NCBI GenBank assembly: GCA_905234765.1
Contig: CAJOIF010000027.1
Span: forward strand, 1-64,000
Source: an uncultured Bacteroidales bacterium
GTDB lineage: Bacteria; Bacteroidota; Bacteroidia; Bacteroidales; F082
DNA length: 64,000 nucleotides
Reading direction: 5' to 3'
The translations under genes and the position numbers were made by a program. Of this stretch, positions 36,540 to 47,263 are shown piece after piece (position 1 is the stretch's first letter; every line of letters starts with the position of its first letter). The notes beneath the pieces are model-generated. The model searched no databases. It was not told the origin of the DNA and was given only the letters and a program-made list of their open reading frames with translations.

Positions 36540-39020
36540 ATGCAACACCAGTTCTATTCTCTGAAGCAAGTCGCTGAAATCGTCGGCGGGCAGTTGGTCG
36601 GATTTCCTGTCAAACAGCAGGTCTGCGACCTTCTTATTGACAGCCGTCACCTGATGGATCCGCGCCAAGCCTTGTTTTTCGCCTTGACGAGTGCTCGCAA
36701 CGATGGCCATAAGTACATCGGCGAGTTGTACGATAAAGGTGTCCGTGCCTTCGTGGTGAACCGCCAACCCGAGAATTGTCCTGAGGCGGCTTTTATCGTC
36801 GTGCCTGACACACTGAAAGCCTTGCAGACCTTGGCCTCAAGCCATCGCCAACAATTCACCTTCCCCGTCATCGGCATCACGGGCAGCAACGGCAAGACTA
36901 TTGTCAAGGAGTGGCTGTTCCAGATGTTAAGCCCTGACTATAATATCGTTCGCAGCCCGAAAAGTTACAACTCGCAAGTGGGGGTGCCGCTCTCGGTGTG
37001 GCAGATGAACGACAACAATGAATTGGCCATCTTCGAGGCGGGCATCTCCGAACCCGAAGAAATGATGGCCTTGCAGGACATCATCCGTCCGACCATCGGC
37101 GTGTTCACCAACATAGGGCAGGCGCACGAGGAGAATTTCATCAACCCTGCGCAAAAGGCAGGGGAGAAGCTTAACTTGTTTACCAAGGCCGAACAATTGG
37201 TGTATTGTATGGATTATTCTGAAATACAACAGGTTATAATTCGCTCTAACCTAGTTGAAAAAGTAAAACTGTTCACTTGGAGCCGTAAATTTGAGGAAGC
37301 CAACTTGTTTGTGAAGCAAGTAACGAAAAACGAGAAATCCACGGAGATAGTGTGCGTTTATAAGGGTGAGGAATTGTCGTTTACCATACCTTTTGCCGAC
37401 GACGCTTCCATAGAGAATGCCCTACATTGCGTTGCAGTGGGATTGTTGCTGAAGATGGATCCCATTGTTATTGCCGAGCGGCTGAAAAACCTCACCTCCA
37501 TTGCTATGCGCCTAGAAATCAAGGCGGGTGTGAACAATTGCACCATTATCAACGACTATTATAACTCTGATGTCAACTCCTTGGCCATCGCCCTCGATGT
37601 GATGAACCAGCAGCATCAGCATCGTCATCACGTGGTCATTTTGTCTGACATCCTGCAAAGCGGCCGCAACGAGATGGATTTGTACGCTGAAATCGGGCAG
37701 ATGTTGAAGAACAAGAATGTCGACTTGCTGATTGGTATCGGTGAGGCCATTTCGCGCCAGGCCAACAAGTTCGAGATGGAAAGCTATTTCTATAAGAATG
37801 TGCCTGACTTCTTGGCCCAGTTCCCTTTTTCGAAGTTCAACAACCAGACCATCCTCTTGAAAGGTGCCCGTGCGTTCGAGTTTGAGCAAATCGGTATGGA
37901 ACTTCAAGAGAAGGCTCACGAGACGGTACTTGAAATCAACTTCAACCATCTTGTCAGCAACCTCAATCATTTCCGCTCGAAAATCAAGCCCGAGACCAAA
38001 CTGATGGTAATGGTGAAAGCTTTTGGCTACGGTAGCGGCAACCTTGAGGTTTCTAATGTGCTCCAATTCCATAACGTTGATTATCTGACGGTTGCATTCG
38101 CCGACGAAGGCGTAGAATTGCGTCGTGCAGGTATCAACCTGCCCATTATGGTGATGAGTCCCGAGGTAAACAGCTACGACAATATCATCAAATACCACCT
38201 TGAGCCAGAGGTGTTTAGCTTTCGCAATCTAGAGTTTATCGAAAAGGCACTGCAGAATTTGGCATTGCCCGAGGCGCATCCTTTGAATGTCCATATCAAA
38301 CTCGATACGGGTATGCACCGCTTGGGTTTCTCCAACGACGAACTGCCAGAACTCATTCGCCGCATCCAAGCTAATCCGATGCTGCATGTGAAGAGCGTGT
38401 TTTCGCATTTGGCCACCGCCGACAACCCTGCCGAGGACGAGTTTACTTTGTGCCAAATCCATAACTTCGAGGTAGGCAGCCAGATGATTGTCGAGGCATT
38501 TCCGCATGTGTTGCGTCACATCCTCAACACGGCAGGCATCACGCGCTTCTCGCAGTACCAGTTTGACATGGTGCGTTTGGGCATTGGCCTGTATGGTGTG
38601 CCGACTTGCGAGGCCGACAAAGGCGTTTTGGAACCAGTGGTTTCTTTGAAAACTACCATCAATCAGATCAAGTTCATCCCCAAGGGCGACAGCATAGGCT
38701 ACAACCGCCATGGCCGCGCCGAGAGAGACATGCGCATCGGCATCGTGCCCATCGGCTACGCTGATGGCCTTTCTAGGCTGTTGGGTAATGGCAACGGTGT
38801 GTTCTATGTGTATGGCCGTCCCGTCAAGGTGGTGGGCGACATCTGCATGGACATGTGCATGTTGGATTTGACTGATTTGGAAGCCTCTGAAGGTGATACG
38901 GTGGTCATCTTCGATGCCGAGCACGACATCGCCGACATTGCGAAGGCGTGTCAGACCATTCCTTATGAAATAATGACACGCGTCTCACAGAGGGTGAAAC
39001 GTGTGTATTATCAGGAATAA
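36540..39020 (+). CDS. Fused UDP-MurNAc-tripeptide D-Ala-D-Ala ligase and alanine racemase
   Basis: 826 residues joining two peptidoglycan steps: D-alanine supply and addition of D-Ala-D-Ala to the UDP-MurNAc tripeptide. The MurF half (about 1-455) carries the nucleotide site GITGSNGKTIVKEW and the late Mur motif VVILSDILQSGRNEMDLY. The Alr half begins near 460 (VLEINFNHLVSNLNHF); Lys493 in MVKAFGYG is the expected PLP lysine, and SIGYNRHGRAERDMRIGIV holds the catalytic Tyr. This fusion is typical of Bacteroidota. In the MurF half the usual Lys of the ligase P-loop is retained. It ends 10 bases from the convergent atpG. Confidence 0.95.
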   Translation: MQHQFYSLKQVAEIVGGQLVGFPVKQQVCDLLIDSRHLMDPRQALFFALTSARNDGHKYIGELYDKGVRAFVVNRQPENCPEAAFIVVPDTLKALQTLASSHRQQFTFPVIGITGSNGKTIVKEWLFQMLSPDYNIVRSPKSYNSQVGVPLSVWQMNDNNELAIFEAGISEPEEMMALQDIIRPTIGVFTNIGQAHEENFINPAQKAGEKLNLFTKAEQLVYCMDYSEIQQVIIRSNLVEKVKLFTWSRKFEEANLFVKQVTKNEKSTEIVCVYKGEELSFTIPFADDASIENALHCVAVGLLLKMDPIVIAERLKNLTSIAMRLEIKAGVNNCTIINDYYNSDVNSLAIALDVMNQQHQHRHHVVILSDILQSGRNEMDLYAEIGQMLKNKNVDLLIGIGEAISRQANKFEMESYFYKNVPDFLAQFPFSKFNNQTILLKGARAFEFEQIGMELQEKAHETVLEINFNHLVSNLNHFRSKIKPETKLMVMVKAFGYGSGNLEVSNVLQFHNVDYLTVAFADEGVELRRAGINLPIMVMSPEVNSYDNIIKYHLEPEVFSFRNLEFIEKALQNLALPEAHPLNVHIKLDTGMHRLGFSNDELPELIRRIQANPMLHVKSVFSHLATADNPAEDEFTLCQIHNFEVGSQMIVEAFPHVLRHILNTAGITRFSQYQFDMVRLGIGLYGVPTCEADKGVLEPVVSLKTTINQIKFIPKGDSIGYNRHGRAERDMRIGIVPIGYADGLSRLLGNGNGVFYVYGRPVKVVGDICMDMCMLDLTDLEASEGDTVVIFDAEHDIADIAKACQTIPYEIMTRVSQRVKRVYYQE

Positions 39021-39030
39021 AAACTTTCTC

Positions 39031-39903
39031 TTACCCATTCAACGCTTCGGCGCCGCCAACGATGTCAATCAACTCGTTAGTGATGACGTTTTGACGCGCC
39101 TTGTTGTACAGAATCTTCAGTTCTTGTGACAACTGGTCGGCGTTGTCGGAGGCGATATGCATGGCGGTCATGCGCGCACCATGCTCGGCAGTCACCGCAT
39201 CCAGCATGATGGAATAGAAGTTGGTACGAATTACCTTGGGAATCAAGTCGTTGACGAAGGCCTCCTTGTCGGGCTCCACGATGTAGTCAAAGTTTTTGGC
39301 CTCGCCTGTGATCTCGGCCTTCAAAGGCAGCATCACCTCACGTGTCGGTGTTTGCACGCCCGCGTTCTTGAAGTGGTTGAACACCAGCTCCACACGGTCT
39401 ACCTTGTGGCTGAGGAAGAGTTCTACCATCTTGTCGCTGACTTCCATGGCGAGGTCATATGAAAGGCTCTCGGCCAATGGCTCGTATTGTTGCTCTACCT
39501 TGATGCCAAACTTTTTGGCGTAGTCGTTGACTTTCTTTCCTGCTAGGAACACCAGCACGTTCTCCGCGCCGAGGCGGTCGACATACTCGTCGTAGACTTG
39601 CTTGAAGAGTTTGCAGACGCTGGAGTTGTAGACACCGCACAGCCCGCTGCTCGACGAGAAGGCCATCAACGCGACCTTTTTCACCTCGCGGTGTTCGGCC
39701 AATGGGATACTGACCTCGCCTTCCAAAGAGCCGAGGTAGTTCGACAGTGCCTCGCTCAACTTGTTCTTGTAGGGCAAGAAACGTGTCGTGACACCTTCGG
39801 TCTTTTTCAGTTTGGCCGCCGACACCATCTTCATCGCGCTCGTGATTTTCTGTGTCGAGGCGACGGAGACGATTCTGGCCCGTATTTCTTTCAGTGATGC
39901 CAT
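39031..39903 (-). CDS. atpG: F-type ATP synthase subunit gamma
   Basis: Central stalk that rotates inside the alpha3-beta3 head. The 290 residues show the family ends: N-terminal SLKEIRARIVSVASTQKITSAM and C-terminal TAMHIASDNADQLSQELKIL with YNKARQNVITNELIDIVGGA. It is the last gene of the minus-strand F-type operon. Upstream of its ATG comes a short A-rich leader (39904-39916), preceded by an octamer-repeat hairpin and the atpA stop. Confidence 0.96.
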   Translation of the reverse strand: MASLKEIRARIVSVASTQKITSAMKMVSAAKLKKTEGVTTRFLPYKNKLSEALSNYLGSLEGEVSIPLAEHREVKKVALMAFSSSSGLCGVYNSSVCKLFKQVYDEYVDRLGAENVLVFLAGKKVNDYAKKFGIKVEQQYEPLAESLSYDLAMEVSDKMVELFLSHKVDRVELVFNHFKNAGVQTPTREVMLPLKAEITGEAKNFDYIVEPDKEAFVNDLIPKVIRTNFYSIMLDAVTAEHGARMTAMHIASDNADQLSQELKILYNKARQNVITNELIDIVGGAEALNG

Positions 39904-39916
39904 GTTGTTTGTTTTT

Positions 39917-39993
39917 GACTTCGGGACTTCGGGACTTCGAGACTTCGGGTCATTGTCCGTCTCGTAGTCCCGTAGTCTCGCAGTCTCGTAGTC
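39917..39993 (-). repeat. Octamer-repeat hairpin between atpA and atpG
   Basis: Plus-strand left arm: four units GACTTCGG/GACTTCGA at 39917-39948. Right arm: TCTCGTAG, TCCCGTAG, TCTCGCAG, TCTCGTAG (39960-39991), which is complementary to a GACTACGA-type array. Paired, they form a long imperfect hairpin with an 11-base loop. It abuts the atpA stop. No T-tract follows, so it is not an ordinary terminator. Similar elements lie at 42775 and 55026. Confidence 0.85.
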
Positions 39994-41574
39994 CTATGCA
40001 TTAAAGTGTTCACTCAAATTCAAAGCTTCATCCTTCAGTACCGCCTTGATGTCGTCGTCAATCTTGCCAGCCTTCAACTGTGCCATCACATCCTTGTGCT
40101 TCACTTCCATCAGATCCAAGAACTGTTTTTCAAACTCAAGCACCTTGTTTTCAGGCACTTTACTCAGCAGACCGTTGGTGCCACAGAAGATGATGGCCAC
40201 CTGCTTTTCGACGGGCATGGGCGTGTATTGCGGCTGCTTTAGCAGTTCCACATTCTTGCGACCTTTGTCCAAAATGGCCAAAGTTGCGGCATCGAGTTCG
40301 GCACCGAACTTCGAGAAAGCCTCCATCTCGCGGAACTGGGCTTGGTCGAGTTTCAGGGTGCCAGCCACTTTCTTCATGGACTTGATCTGGGCGTTACCAC
40401 CGACACGCGACACCGAGATACCCACGTTGATAGCGGGACGGATACCGGCATTAAACAGGCTGGTTTCCAAGAATATCTGTCCGTCGGTGATGGAGATGAC
40501 GTTGGTGGGGATGTAAGCTGACACGTCGCCGGCTTGTGTCTCGATGATGGGCAGTGCGGTGATGCTACCGCCACCTTTCACGACATCCTTGATGCTGTCG
40601 GGAAGGTCGTTCATCTGACGCGCCACATCGTCGTTGTTGATGATCTTGGCGGCACGTTCCAGCAGACGGCTGTGGAGGTAGAAGATATCGCCAGGATAAG
40701 CCTCACGTCCCGGGGGACGGCGCAAAATCAGCGACACTTCACGGTAGGCCACGGCTTGTTTTGAGAGGTCGTCATAGATGATAAGGGCGTGACGGCCAGT
40801 GTCGCGGAAGTACTCAGCGATGGCGACACCCGCGTATGGTGCATAGAACTGCATGGCGGCGGGGTCAGAGGCGGTGGCGCTGACCACGATAGTGTAGTCC
40901 ATGGCACCGTTCTTCTCCAAGGTGTTCACGAGGTTGGCCACAGTGGAGCCTTTTTGACCGACAGCGACATAGATGCAGTAAATCGGGTCGCCGTTCTTGA
41001 AGTTGTCTTTCTGGTTGATGATGGTGTCGATGGCGATGGCGGTCTTACCCGTCTGGCGGTCTCCGATGATGAGCTCACGCTGGCCGCGACCGATGGGAAT
41101 CATGGCATCGATGGCCTTGAGACCCGTCTGTAGAGGCTGGTTCACGGGTTGGCGGAAGATGACACCAGGGGCCTTGCGTTCCAAGGGCATCTCGTAGGTC
41201 TTGCCTTGGATGGGACCCTTGCCGTCGATGGGGTTACCCAGTCCGTCGACCACGCGGCCCAACATACCTTCGCCTGCGAGGACGGAGGCGATGCGCTGGG
41301 TGCGTTTCACCGTCTCGCCTTCTTTGATGCCCTCGGTGGGACCGAGCAGCACCACGCCGACGTTGTCTTCCTCAAGGTTGAGCACCACGCCCATGGTGCC
41401 ATTCTCGAACTGCACCAGTTCGTTGCTTTGCACCTTGTCGAGGCCGTAGACGTGTGCCACGCCGTCGCTCACTTGCAGCACCTTGCCCACCTCTTCGAAC
41501 TGAACTTTGTTGCTCATGTTCTGGAGCTGCATTTGCAGGATGCTCGATATTTCACTTGACTTGATGTTTGCCAT
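39994..41574 (-). CDS. atpA: F-type ATP synthase subunit alpha
   Basis: Nucleotide-binding but non-catalytic head subunit, three per enzyme. The 526 residues include Walker [30 protein letters not shown], the [20 protein letters not shown] segment and [13 protein letters not shown]. Length agrees with the family. A heptamer-repeat hairpin and an A/C-rich leader (AACAACAAACAACAACATAT) separate it from atpH upstream. Confidence 0.98.
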   Translation of the reverse strand: MANIKSSEISSILQMQLQNMSNKVQFEEVGKVLQVSDGVAHVYGLDKVQSNELVQFENGTMGVVLNLEEDNVGVVLLGPTEGIKEGETVKRTQRIASVLAGEGMLGRVVDGLGNPIDGKGPIQGKTYEMPLERKAPGVIFRQPVNQPLQTGLKAIDAMIPIGRGQRELIIGDRQTGKTAIAIDTIINQKDNFKNGDPIYCIYVAVGQKGSTVANLVNTLEKNGAMDYTIVVSATASDPAAMQFYAPYAGVAIAEYFRDTGRHALIIYDDLSKQAVAYREVSLILRRPPGREAYPGDIFYLHSRLLERAAKIINNDDVARQMNDLPDSIKDVVKGGGSITALPIIETQAGDVSAYIPTNVISITDGQIFLETSLFNAGIRPAINVGISVSRVGGNAQIKSMKKVAGTLKLDQAQFREMEAFSKFGAELDAATLAILDKGRKNVELLKQPQYTPMPVEKQVAIIFCGTNGLLSKVPENKVLEFEKQFLDLMEVKHKDVMAQLKAGKIDDDIKAVLKDEALNLSEHFNA

Positions 41575-41609
41575 ATATGTTGTTGTTTGTTGTTTTCTGT
41601 TCTTGTTGG

Positions 41610-41681
41610 GCTTTCAGCTTTCAGCAATCAGCTTTCAGCTTGGTTTCACAGAGCAGATAGCTGACAGCTGATGGCTGATAG
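41610..41681 (-). repeat. Heptamer-repeat hairpin between atpH and atpA
   Basis: Left arm: CTTTCAG, CTTTCAG, CAATCAG, CTTTCAG (41611-41638). Right arm: CAGATAG, CTGACAG, CTGATGG, CTGATAG (41654-41681), complementary to a CTATCAG-type array. The structure parallels the octamer elements but uses seven-base units. It lies directly behind the atpH stop and ahead of the A/C-rich leader of atpA. Confidence 0.8.
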
Positions 41682-41683
41682 CT

Positions 41684-42223
41684 TTATTGCTTTAGCCTAT
41701 TTTTCAGTGCGTTAAGCTGTCCAATCACGCTGGCGTCCATGCGGGAGTTCTCGATGTCGAGGATGAAGCCCCCGATGAGGCTCGGGTCTATGGCGACGTC
41801 CATCTCGACTTGTGCAGAGAAGGTCTGTTCCACATAAGCCTTGATTTTGTCGAGCGTCGTCTCGGGCAGTTCGGTGGCGGTGGTGAGTTGTGTGTTCAGG
41901 ATGTTGTGCTTCTTGCGGTACATCTCCATGAACTTCATGGCGATGAGGAACATCTTGTCCTCGCGGTGCTGTTCGGTTACGAAGGCGATGAACTGCTTGA
42001 GGCTGTCATGCATGGGCTCGCCGACGGCCATTTCCAGCAGCTTCACCTTCTCCTCCTTGGCGACGATGGGGTCGGCCAGCACCTCGTTGAATTGTGCGAT
42101 GGCTAGGAGGTAGTTGTGCGCAAAGCGTGTCAAGCCATCGTAGACGGCTTCTTCGCAGCCTTGCTCTTGGGCGATTTGGAACAGGGCCCGCGCATATCTC
42201 ACCGAAATCTTTCCGTTGTCCAT
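41684..42223 (-). CDS. atpH: F-type ATP synthase subunit delta
   Basis: Peripheral-stalk subunit that ties the b subunits to the top of alpha. The 179 residues begin GKISVRYARALFQIAQEQG and end with the conserved DPSLIGGFILDIENSRMDAS-type strand followed by the C-terminal helix. It lies three bases after atpF, with no spacer element between. Confidence 0.95.
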   Translation of the reverse strand: MDNGKISVRYARALFQIAQEQGCEEAVYDGLTRFAHNYLLAIAQFNEVLADPIVAKEEKVKLLEMAVGEPMHDSLKQFIAFVTEQHREDKMFLIAMKFMEMYRKKHNILNTQLTTATELPETTLDKIKAYVEQTFSAQVEMDVAIDPSLIGGFILDIENSRMDASVIGQLNALKNRLKQ

Positions 42224-42226
42224 AGC

Positions 42227-42727
42227 TTATGCCTGTATCCGTTTGTTGTTTTTGAGCAACTGTTCGATGTAGTCGCCTTGCGATTGCTTGTCGCTCAGCT
42301 CGCGTTGCAGCAGTTTCTCTGCGATGTCGACCGAGAGGGCGATGACCTCGTTCTTGATGTTGGCCATGGCCTCGGCCTGTTCCTTTTCGATTTTCAGTCG
42401 GGCGTCGGCCACGATCTTCTCGGCTTCCTTGCGGGCCTGCACTTTTGCCTCTTCGATCACCTGGTTTTTCAGGTCTTGGCTCTCTTTCATGATGCGAATC
42501 TGCTCGGCTTGTGTGGCGGCCAAGGTCTCTTTCTGCTTCTGTTCGATGCCGGCCAAGGCGTTGTTGGCTTCTTCGGCCTTCAGCAACGAGTCGGCAATGT
42601 GGGCGTTGCGTTTCTCGACGGCACCCATGATCATCGGCCAACCAGCCTTCGCCAAAATCGCGAAGACGATGAGGAAGGCGATGAGCATCCATATCACTAA
42701 TCCACTTTCGGGAAGAAATAAATCCAT
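42227..42727 (-). CDS. atpF: F-type ATP synthase subunit b
   Basis: Peripheral stalk: one N-terminal transmembrane helix (GLVIWMLIAFLIVFAILAKA) followed by a long charged helix (KAEEANNALAGIEQKQKETL through EAEKIVADARLKIEKEQAEA), 166 residues. The leader before the ATG (42728-42770) is A/C-rich on the coding strand (CAACAATCAACGATTAAACA type), the same kind of sequence that precedes atpE and ntpK. Confidence 0.96.
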   Translation of the reverse strand: MDLFLPESGLVIWMLIAFLIVFAILAKAGWPMIMGAVEKRNAHIADSLLKAEEANNALAGIEQKQKETLAATQAEQIRIMKESQDLKNQVIEEAKVQARKEAEKIVADARLKIEKEQAEAMANIKNEVIALSVDIAEKLLQRELSDKQSQGDYIEQLLKNNKRIQA

Positions 42728-42774
42728 GTTTTATAGGTTTAATTGTTGGTTGTTTAATCGTTGATTGTTGACAT

Positions 42775-42844
42775 GGGACTTCGGGACACGGGACTTCGGG
42801 ACGTTTTACGGTCCCGTAGTCCCGTAGTCTCGTGTCTCGCGTCC
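42775..42844 (-). repeat. Octamer-repeat hairpin between atpE and atpF
   Basis: Left arm built from GGGACTTC, GGGACAC, GGGACTTC units (42775-42802); loop GTTTTACG; right arm from GTCCCGTA, GTCCCGTA, GTCTCGT, GTCTCGC units (42811-42844). It begins two bases after the atpE stop in transcription order. It is closely related in sequence to 39917-39993 and 55026-55097. Confidence 0.85.
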
Positions 42845-42845
42845 A

Positions 42846-43091
42846 TTAGCCGAGGACGGCCAACACGCACACGACGATGGCGAACAGCGTTGCACCTTCG
42901 ACGAGAGCGCCGGCGATGATCATGCCAGACTGGATTTTGCTGGCGGCTTCGGGCTGACGGGCCATGGCTTCCATGGCTGACTGACCGATTTTACCGATAC
43001 CCATACCGGCACCGATGACTGCGATTGCGGCAGCGATGGCGGCCAAACCTGGCACGTAATTCACCGCTTCAAGAAGGATTGATAATAACAT
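42846..43091 (-). CDS. atpE: F-type ATP synthase subunit c
   Basis: Membrane rotor subunit, 81 residues, two helices: GLAAIAAAIAVIGAGMGIG and IIAGALVEGATLFAIVVCVL joined by the polar loop ARQPEAASK. The ion-binding carboxylate is the Glu in ALVEGATLF. It is followed by Gly-Ala, not Ser/Thr, and helix 1 lacks the Gln of sodium-type rings, so proton coupling is predicted. The leader (43092-43140) is A/C-rich on the coding strand. Confidence 0.96.
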   Translation of the reverse strand: MLLSILLEAVNYVPGLAAIAAAIAVIGAGMGIGKIGQSAMEAMARQPEAASKIQSGMIIAGALVEGATLFAIVVCVLAVLG

Positions 43092-43142
43092 GATGATTGA
43101 ATTTAGAATTGTTGGTTGTTTATTTGTTTAATTGTTGATTTC

Positions 43143-43190
43143 TAACTATATAACTGATAACTGATAACTGAACAACTGCAAACTGTCAAC
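43143..43190 (-). repeat. Heptamer array between atpB and atpE
   Basis: AACTATA, TAACTGA, TAACTGA, TAACTGA, then ACAACTGC, AAACTGTC and AACTGGTC units fill the spacer behind the atpB stop. Only one arm is a clean array; the facing sequence is TTGTTGGTTGTT-rich and could pair partly. It is the weakest member of the group. Confidence 0.65.
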
Positions 43191-43193
43191 TGG

Positions 43194-44324
43194 TCACTCG
43201 TGTTCAGGTTCATGTTGCGCCATGCCGATGAACAGCGACGACAGGATGGTGAAGACGTAGGCCTGGATGTAGGCCACCAGCAGCTCCAGGACCGTCATGA
43301 AGATGGTCATGAAGATGGAGACGATGCTCATCACGCTGCCCATGCCCGCGCCATACATGCCGCCGATGATGAAAATCAGCGCCATGAGCACCATGATGAC
43401 GATGTGTCCGGCCAAGATGTTGGCGAACAGACGGACCATCAGGGCGAAAGGCTTGGTGATGGTGGAGATGAGTTCGATGATGGGCATCAGCGGGAAGGCC
43501 TTCAGGAAGATGGGCACATCGGGCCAGAGGATGTCTTTCCAGTAGTGCTTGTTGCCGAAAACATTCACGAAGAAGTAGGTCAGCAAAGCCAGCACCACGG
43601 TGATGCTCAGGTTGCCCGTCACGTTGGCGCTGAACGGGAAGAACGGAATCAGGCCGAACAGGTTGGCGAAGAAGATGAAGAAAAACACCGTCAACAGATA
43701 GGGCGCGAATTTCTTCACTTTCTTTTCGGGGATGTTGGGGCGGATGATGCCGTCTAAGACGGTGTAGGTGAGCCATTCCACTAAGCCTTGGTACTTGGTG
43801 GGCTTGCCCATCGGGTCTTTCTTGTACTTCTTCGCGGCGGGCAGGAAGAAGGCCAAGAGGAAGGCGCACACCAGGAAGATGCCGAAGGCATTCTTGGTGA
43901 ACGAGATGTCGAACGGGCGCGAGAGGCTGCCGTCGGCCTTCACCTCCACCAGCTTGCCTGGGTATTTGTCGGCGTTGATGGGGCTGATGTAGAAGTTGGC
44001 GCCCTTGTGGTTGAAGGTCTCGCCTTCCTTCAATTCACAGACGTGCTTCGAAGAGAAGCAATGCCAGCCACCGCCCTTGCACTTCACTATGACGGGCAGC
44101 CACACGCACACCGGCTCCTCATGGATCTCCGTGATGTGGAAACAGTAGGAGTCGCCAGTGTGGCCAAAGATGAACGACTTGGCGTCGAACTTCTCCGATT
44201 TCTCCTCGGTGGCTGCGGGGCTAGGCTCGGCGGCGGCAGGGATGGTGTCCTGCGCAAAGCCTCGACCCAGCGTCAGCAACGCGAGGAAAAGGATAAGGAT
44301 ATTATGTTTCAAAACATTTCTCAT
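43194..44324 (-). CDS. atpB: F-type ATP synthase subunit a
   Basis: Stator half-channel subunit. From the ATG at 44324 it has 376 residues: a signal-like N-terminus (MRNVLKHNILILFLALLTLG), about 130 residues of periplasmic extension with four cysteines, then the membrane core. The essential Arg lies in LMVRLFANILAGH, and FVNVFGNKHY and AYIQAYVFTILSSLFIGMAQ mark the other helices. The N-terminal extension is typical of Bacteroidota a subunits. The start overlaps the upstream small membrane gene by four bases (ATGA). Confidence 0.94.
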   Translation of the reverse strand: MRNVLKHNILILFLALLTLGRGFAQDTIPAAAEPSPAATEEKSEKFDAKSFIFGHTGDSYCFHITEIHEEPVCVWLPVIVKCKGGGWHCFSSKHVCELKEGETFNHKGANFYISPINADKYPGKLVEVKADGSLSRPFDISFTKNAFGIFLVCAFLLAFFLPAAKKYKKDPMGKPTKYQGLVEWLTYTVLDGIIRPNIPEKKVKKFAPYLLTVFFFIFFANLFGLIPFFPFSANVTGNLSITVVLALLTYFFVNVFGNKHYWKDILWPDVPIFLKAFPLMPIIELISTITKPFALMVRLFANILAGHIVIMVLMALIFIIGGMYGAGMGSVMSIVSIFMTIFMTVLELLVAYIQAYVFTILSSLFIGMAQHEPEHE

Positions 44325-44716
44325 GCTTTGTTTTCTTTGTTCAAGTTCTTGATATAGTGGGTGTAGACACATGTCTCGGCCACCAGCGCGATGAGGTAGG
44401 CCGATGCTGTGATGATGACAAAAGGCCGGTTGCCTTGCTTGACGAAGATAACGTACAGCACGATGGCCGCCACGGTCAACACGATCTTGATGCCTTTGTA
44501 GACATAGAGCCAAGTGAGCCTGTCTGGATGTTCCTCCACGTTTTTCTTCATCAGGTGACAATAGAAGGCTCCCAGAATCATATAAAGGTTGGGTCCCATA
44601 ATCATCCACTTGTTCCACCATTCCTTTTCGGCGAAACCACAGAGAAGGATGCCGTCAAGGACGATGCAAATGAGTAGGAAAACGGCCAAGTATTTTGTCA
44701 ACACGTTCTTTTTCAT
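44321..44716 (-). CDS. Small four-helix membrane protein in the AtpI position
   Basis: 131 residues with four hydrophobic segments: YLAVFLLICIVLDGILLCGF, WMIMGPNLYMILGAFYCHL, GIKIVLTVAAIVLYVIFV and FVIITASAYLIALVAETCVY. It has no strong sequence match to AtpI that I can see, but occupies the position of AtpI/AtpQ-type assembly genes next to atpB. It overlaps atpC upstream and atpB downstream by four bases each, so it is translationally coupled to both. Confidence 0.8.
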   Translation of the reverse strand: MKKNVLTKYLAVFLLICIVLDGILLCGFAEKEWWNKWMIMGPNLYMILGAFYCHLMKKNVEEHPDRLTWLYVYKGIKIVLTVAAIVLYVIFVKQGNRPFVIITASAYLIALVAETCVYTHYIKNLNKENKA

Positions 44717-44952
44717 AACTCCACGCAGATGGTTAGCAGGTTGTTGTGGTTCTCGGTGAAGCCACCTTTGATGTCGAATTCCTGATGCTCGCCGTTGGCA
44801 TCGGTGAGACTGACTTTGCCTGCCTCAAGGATGGCGACGATGGCGGCATGGTGCTCCAAGAGGGTGAATGGTCCCATCTTGCTCGGCACAGTGACCGCAG
44901 TGGCTTCGCCAGAATACAACGTTGAACTCGGTGAGATGATTTCTACCTTCAT
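44713..44952 (-). CDS. atpC: F-type ATP synthase subunit epsilon (short form)
   Basis: 79 residues, only the N-terminal beta-sandwich: MKVEIISPSSTLYSGEATAV, then GPFTLLEHHAAIVAILEAG, then GGFTENHNNLLTICVE. The C-terminal helical hairpin used for ATPase inhibition in many bacteria (total about 135 residues) is absent, as in other Bacteroidota. It lies 12 bases after atpD without a spacer element. Confidence 0.94.
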   Translation of the reverse strand: MKVEIISPSSTLYSGEATAVTVPSKMGPFTLLEHHAAIVAILEAGKVSLTDANGEHQEFDIKGGFTENHNNLLTICVEL

Positions 44953-44964
44953 GACACCTTATTA

Positions 44965-46488
<1,524 letters not shown>

Positions 46489-46515
46489 TTATCTATTTTG
46501 TCGTTTTGAAAGCCG

Positions 46516-46613
46516 CAAATATACCAAATAAAGTTTTCCATTCGACAATTTTTTTCGAAAAAGAAATTTTTTACGATTTCTCTTCTTTTTGGATATTGAA
46601 TTTGCTATTTTTG
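46516..46613. promoter_or_regulatory. Divergent promoters of the F-type and V-type ATPase operons
   Basis: Minus strand: TTG (46546-46548) and TATATTTG (46516-46523), about 22 bases apart, reading into atpD. Plus strand: TATTTTTG at 46606-46613, with TTTG at 46588-46591 as an imperfectly spaced -33, reading into ntpE. The rest of the 178-bp region is AT-rich, with no gene. Confidence 0.55.
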
Positions 46614-46651
46614 CACCCCAATCTAAATAGCAACAACAAAACGAGAAATAT

Positions 46652-47263
46652 ATGCAAGACAAACTGCAAGAATTGACCGACAGGCTTTACAATGAGGGCT
46701 TGTCGAAAGGAAAACAGGAAGGCGAAGCAATAGTGCAAAAGTCAGAAGCACTAGCTAAAGACATCATTGCGCAAGCTGAAGCTGAGGCAGAGCGCATCAT
46801 CGCCCAAGCCGAAAAAGATGCTGAGGAACTGAAGACCAAAGTCGCTGCCGACGTCAAGATGGCGGCCACGCAGAGTATCGCCGTGACGAAACAGGAGATT
46901 GAGAAGATGGTGGTGACTAAGGCTGCCACTGAAGGTGTGAAAGCCAATATGGGCAATGCTGCTTTCGTTAAGGAATTGATTACGAGCGTGGTGAAAGCTT
47001 TCAACCCGCAAAACGCATCGCCCGTCGACTTGAGCCTCATCCTACCAGAATCATTGAAAGCCGAATTAGAGCCTTTCATGAAGAACGAAATCGCCAGCCA
47101 GTTCAAGGGCGAGGTGAAGGTCGATTACTCCAAGAAGATGAACGGCGGCTTCAAGGTGTCGCCCAAGGACGGCGGCTATATGCTCCAGTTCACAGATCAG
47201 GAGTTCACTCAACTCATCGCCAACTACCTGCGTCCCGCCACCAAGAAAATCCTCTTCGGCTGA
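46652..47263 (+). CDS. ntpE: V-type ATPase subunit E
   Basis: Peripheral-stalk subunit. The 203 residues begin with a long charged helix (LQELTDRLYNEGLSKGKQEG, then KSEALAKDIIAQAEAEAERI) and end in a mixed domain (LSLILPESLKAELEPFMKNE, LQFTDQEFTQLIANYLRP). It is first in the V-type operon, starting 38 bases after the -7 box. Its stop overlaps the next ATG by one base. Confidence 0.92.
   Translation: MQDKLQELTDRLYNEGLSKGKQEGEAIVQKSEALAKDIIAQAEAEAERIIAQAEKDAEELKTKVAADVKMAATQSIAVTKQEIEKMVVTKAATEGVKANMGNAAFVKELITSVVKAFNPQNASPVDLSLILPESLKAELEPFMKNEIASQFKGEVKVDYSKKMNGGFKVSPKDGGYMLQFTDQEFTQLIANYLRPATKKILFG

Noticed and set aside
39917..39993. Octamer element considered as an ordinary terminator
   Set aside because: No T-tract follows, the operon continues, and the arms are tandem repeats.
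44325..44621. N-terminal extension of atpB to 44621
   Set aside because: It overlaps the small membrane gene in another frame; the ATG at 44324 opens a signal-like sequence and shares ATGA with that gene.
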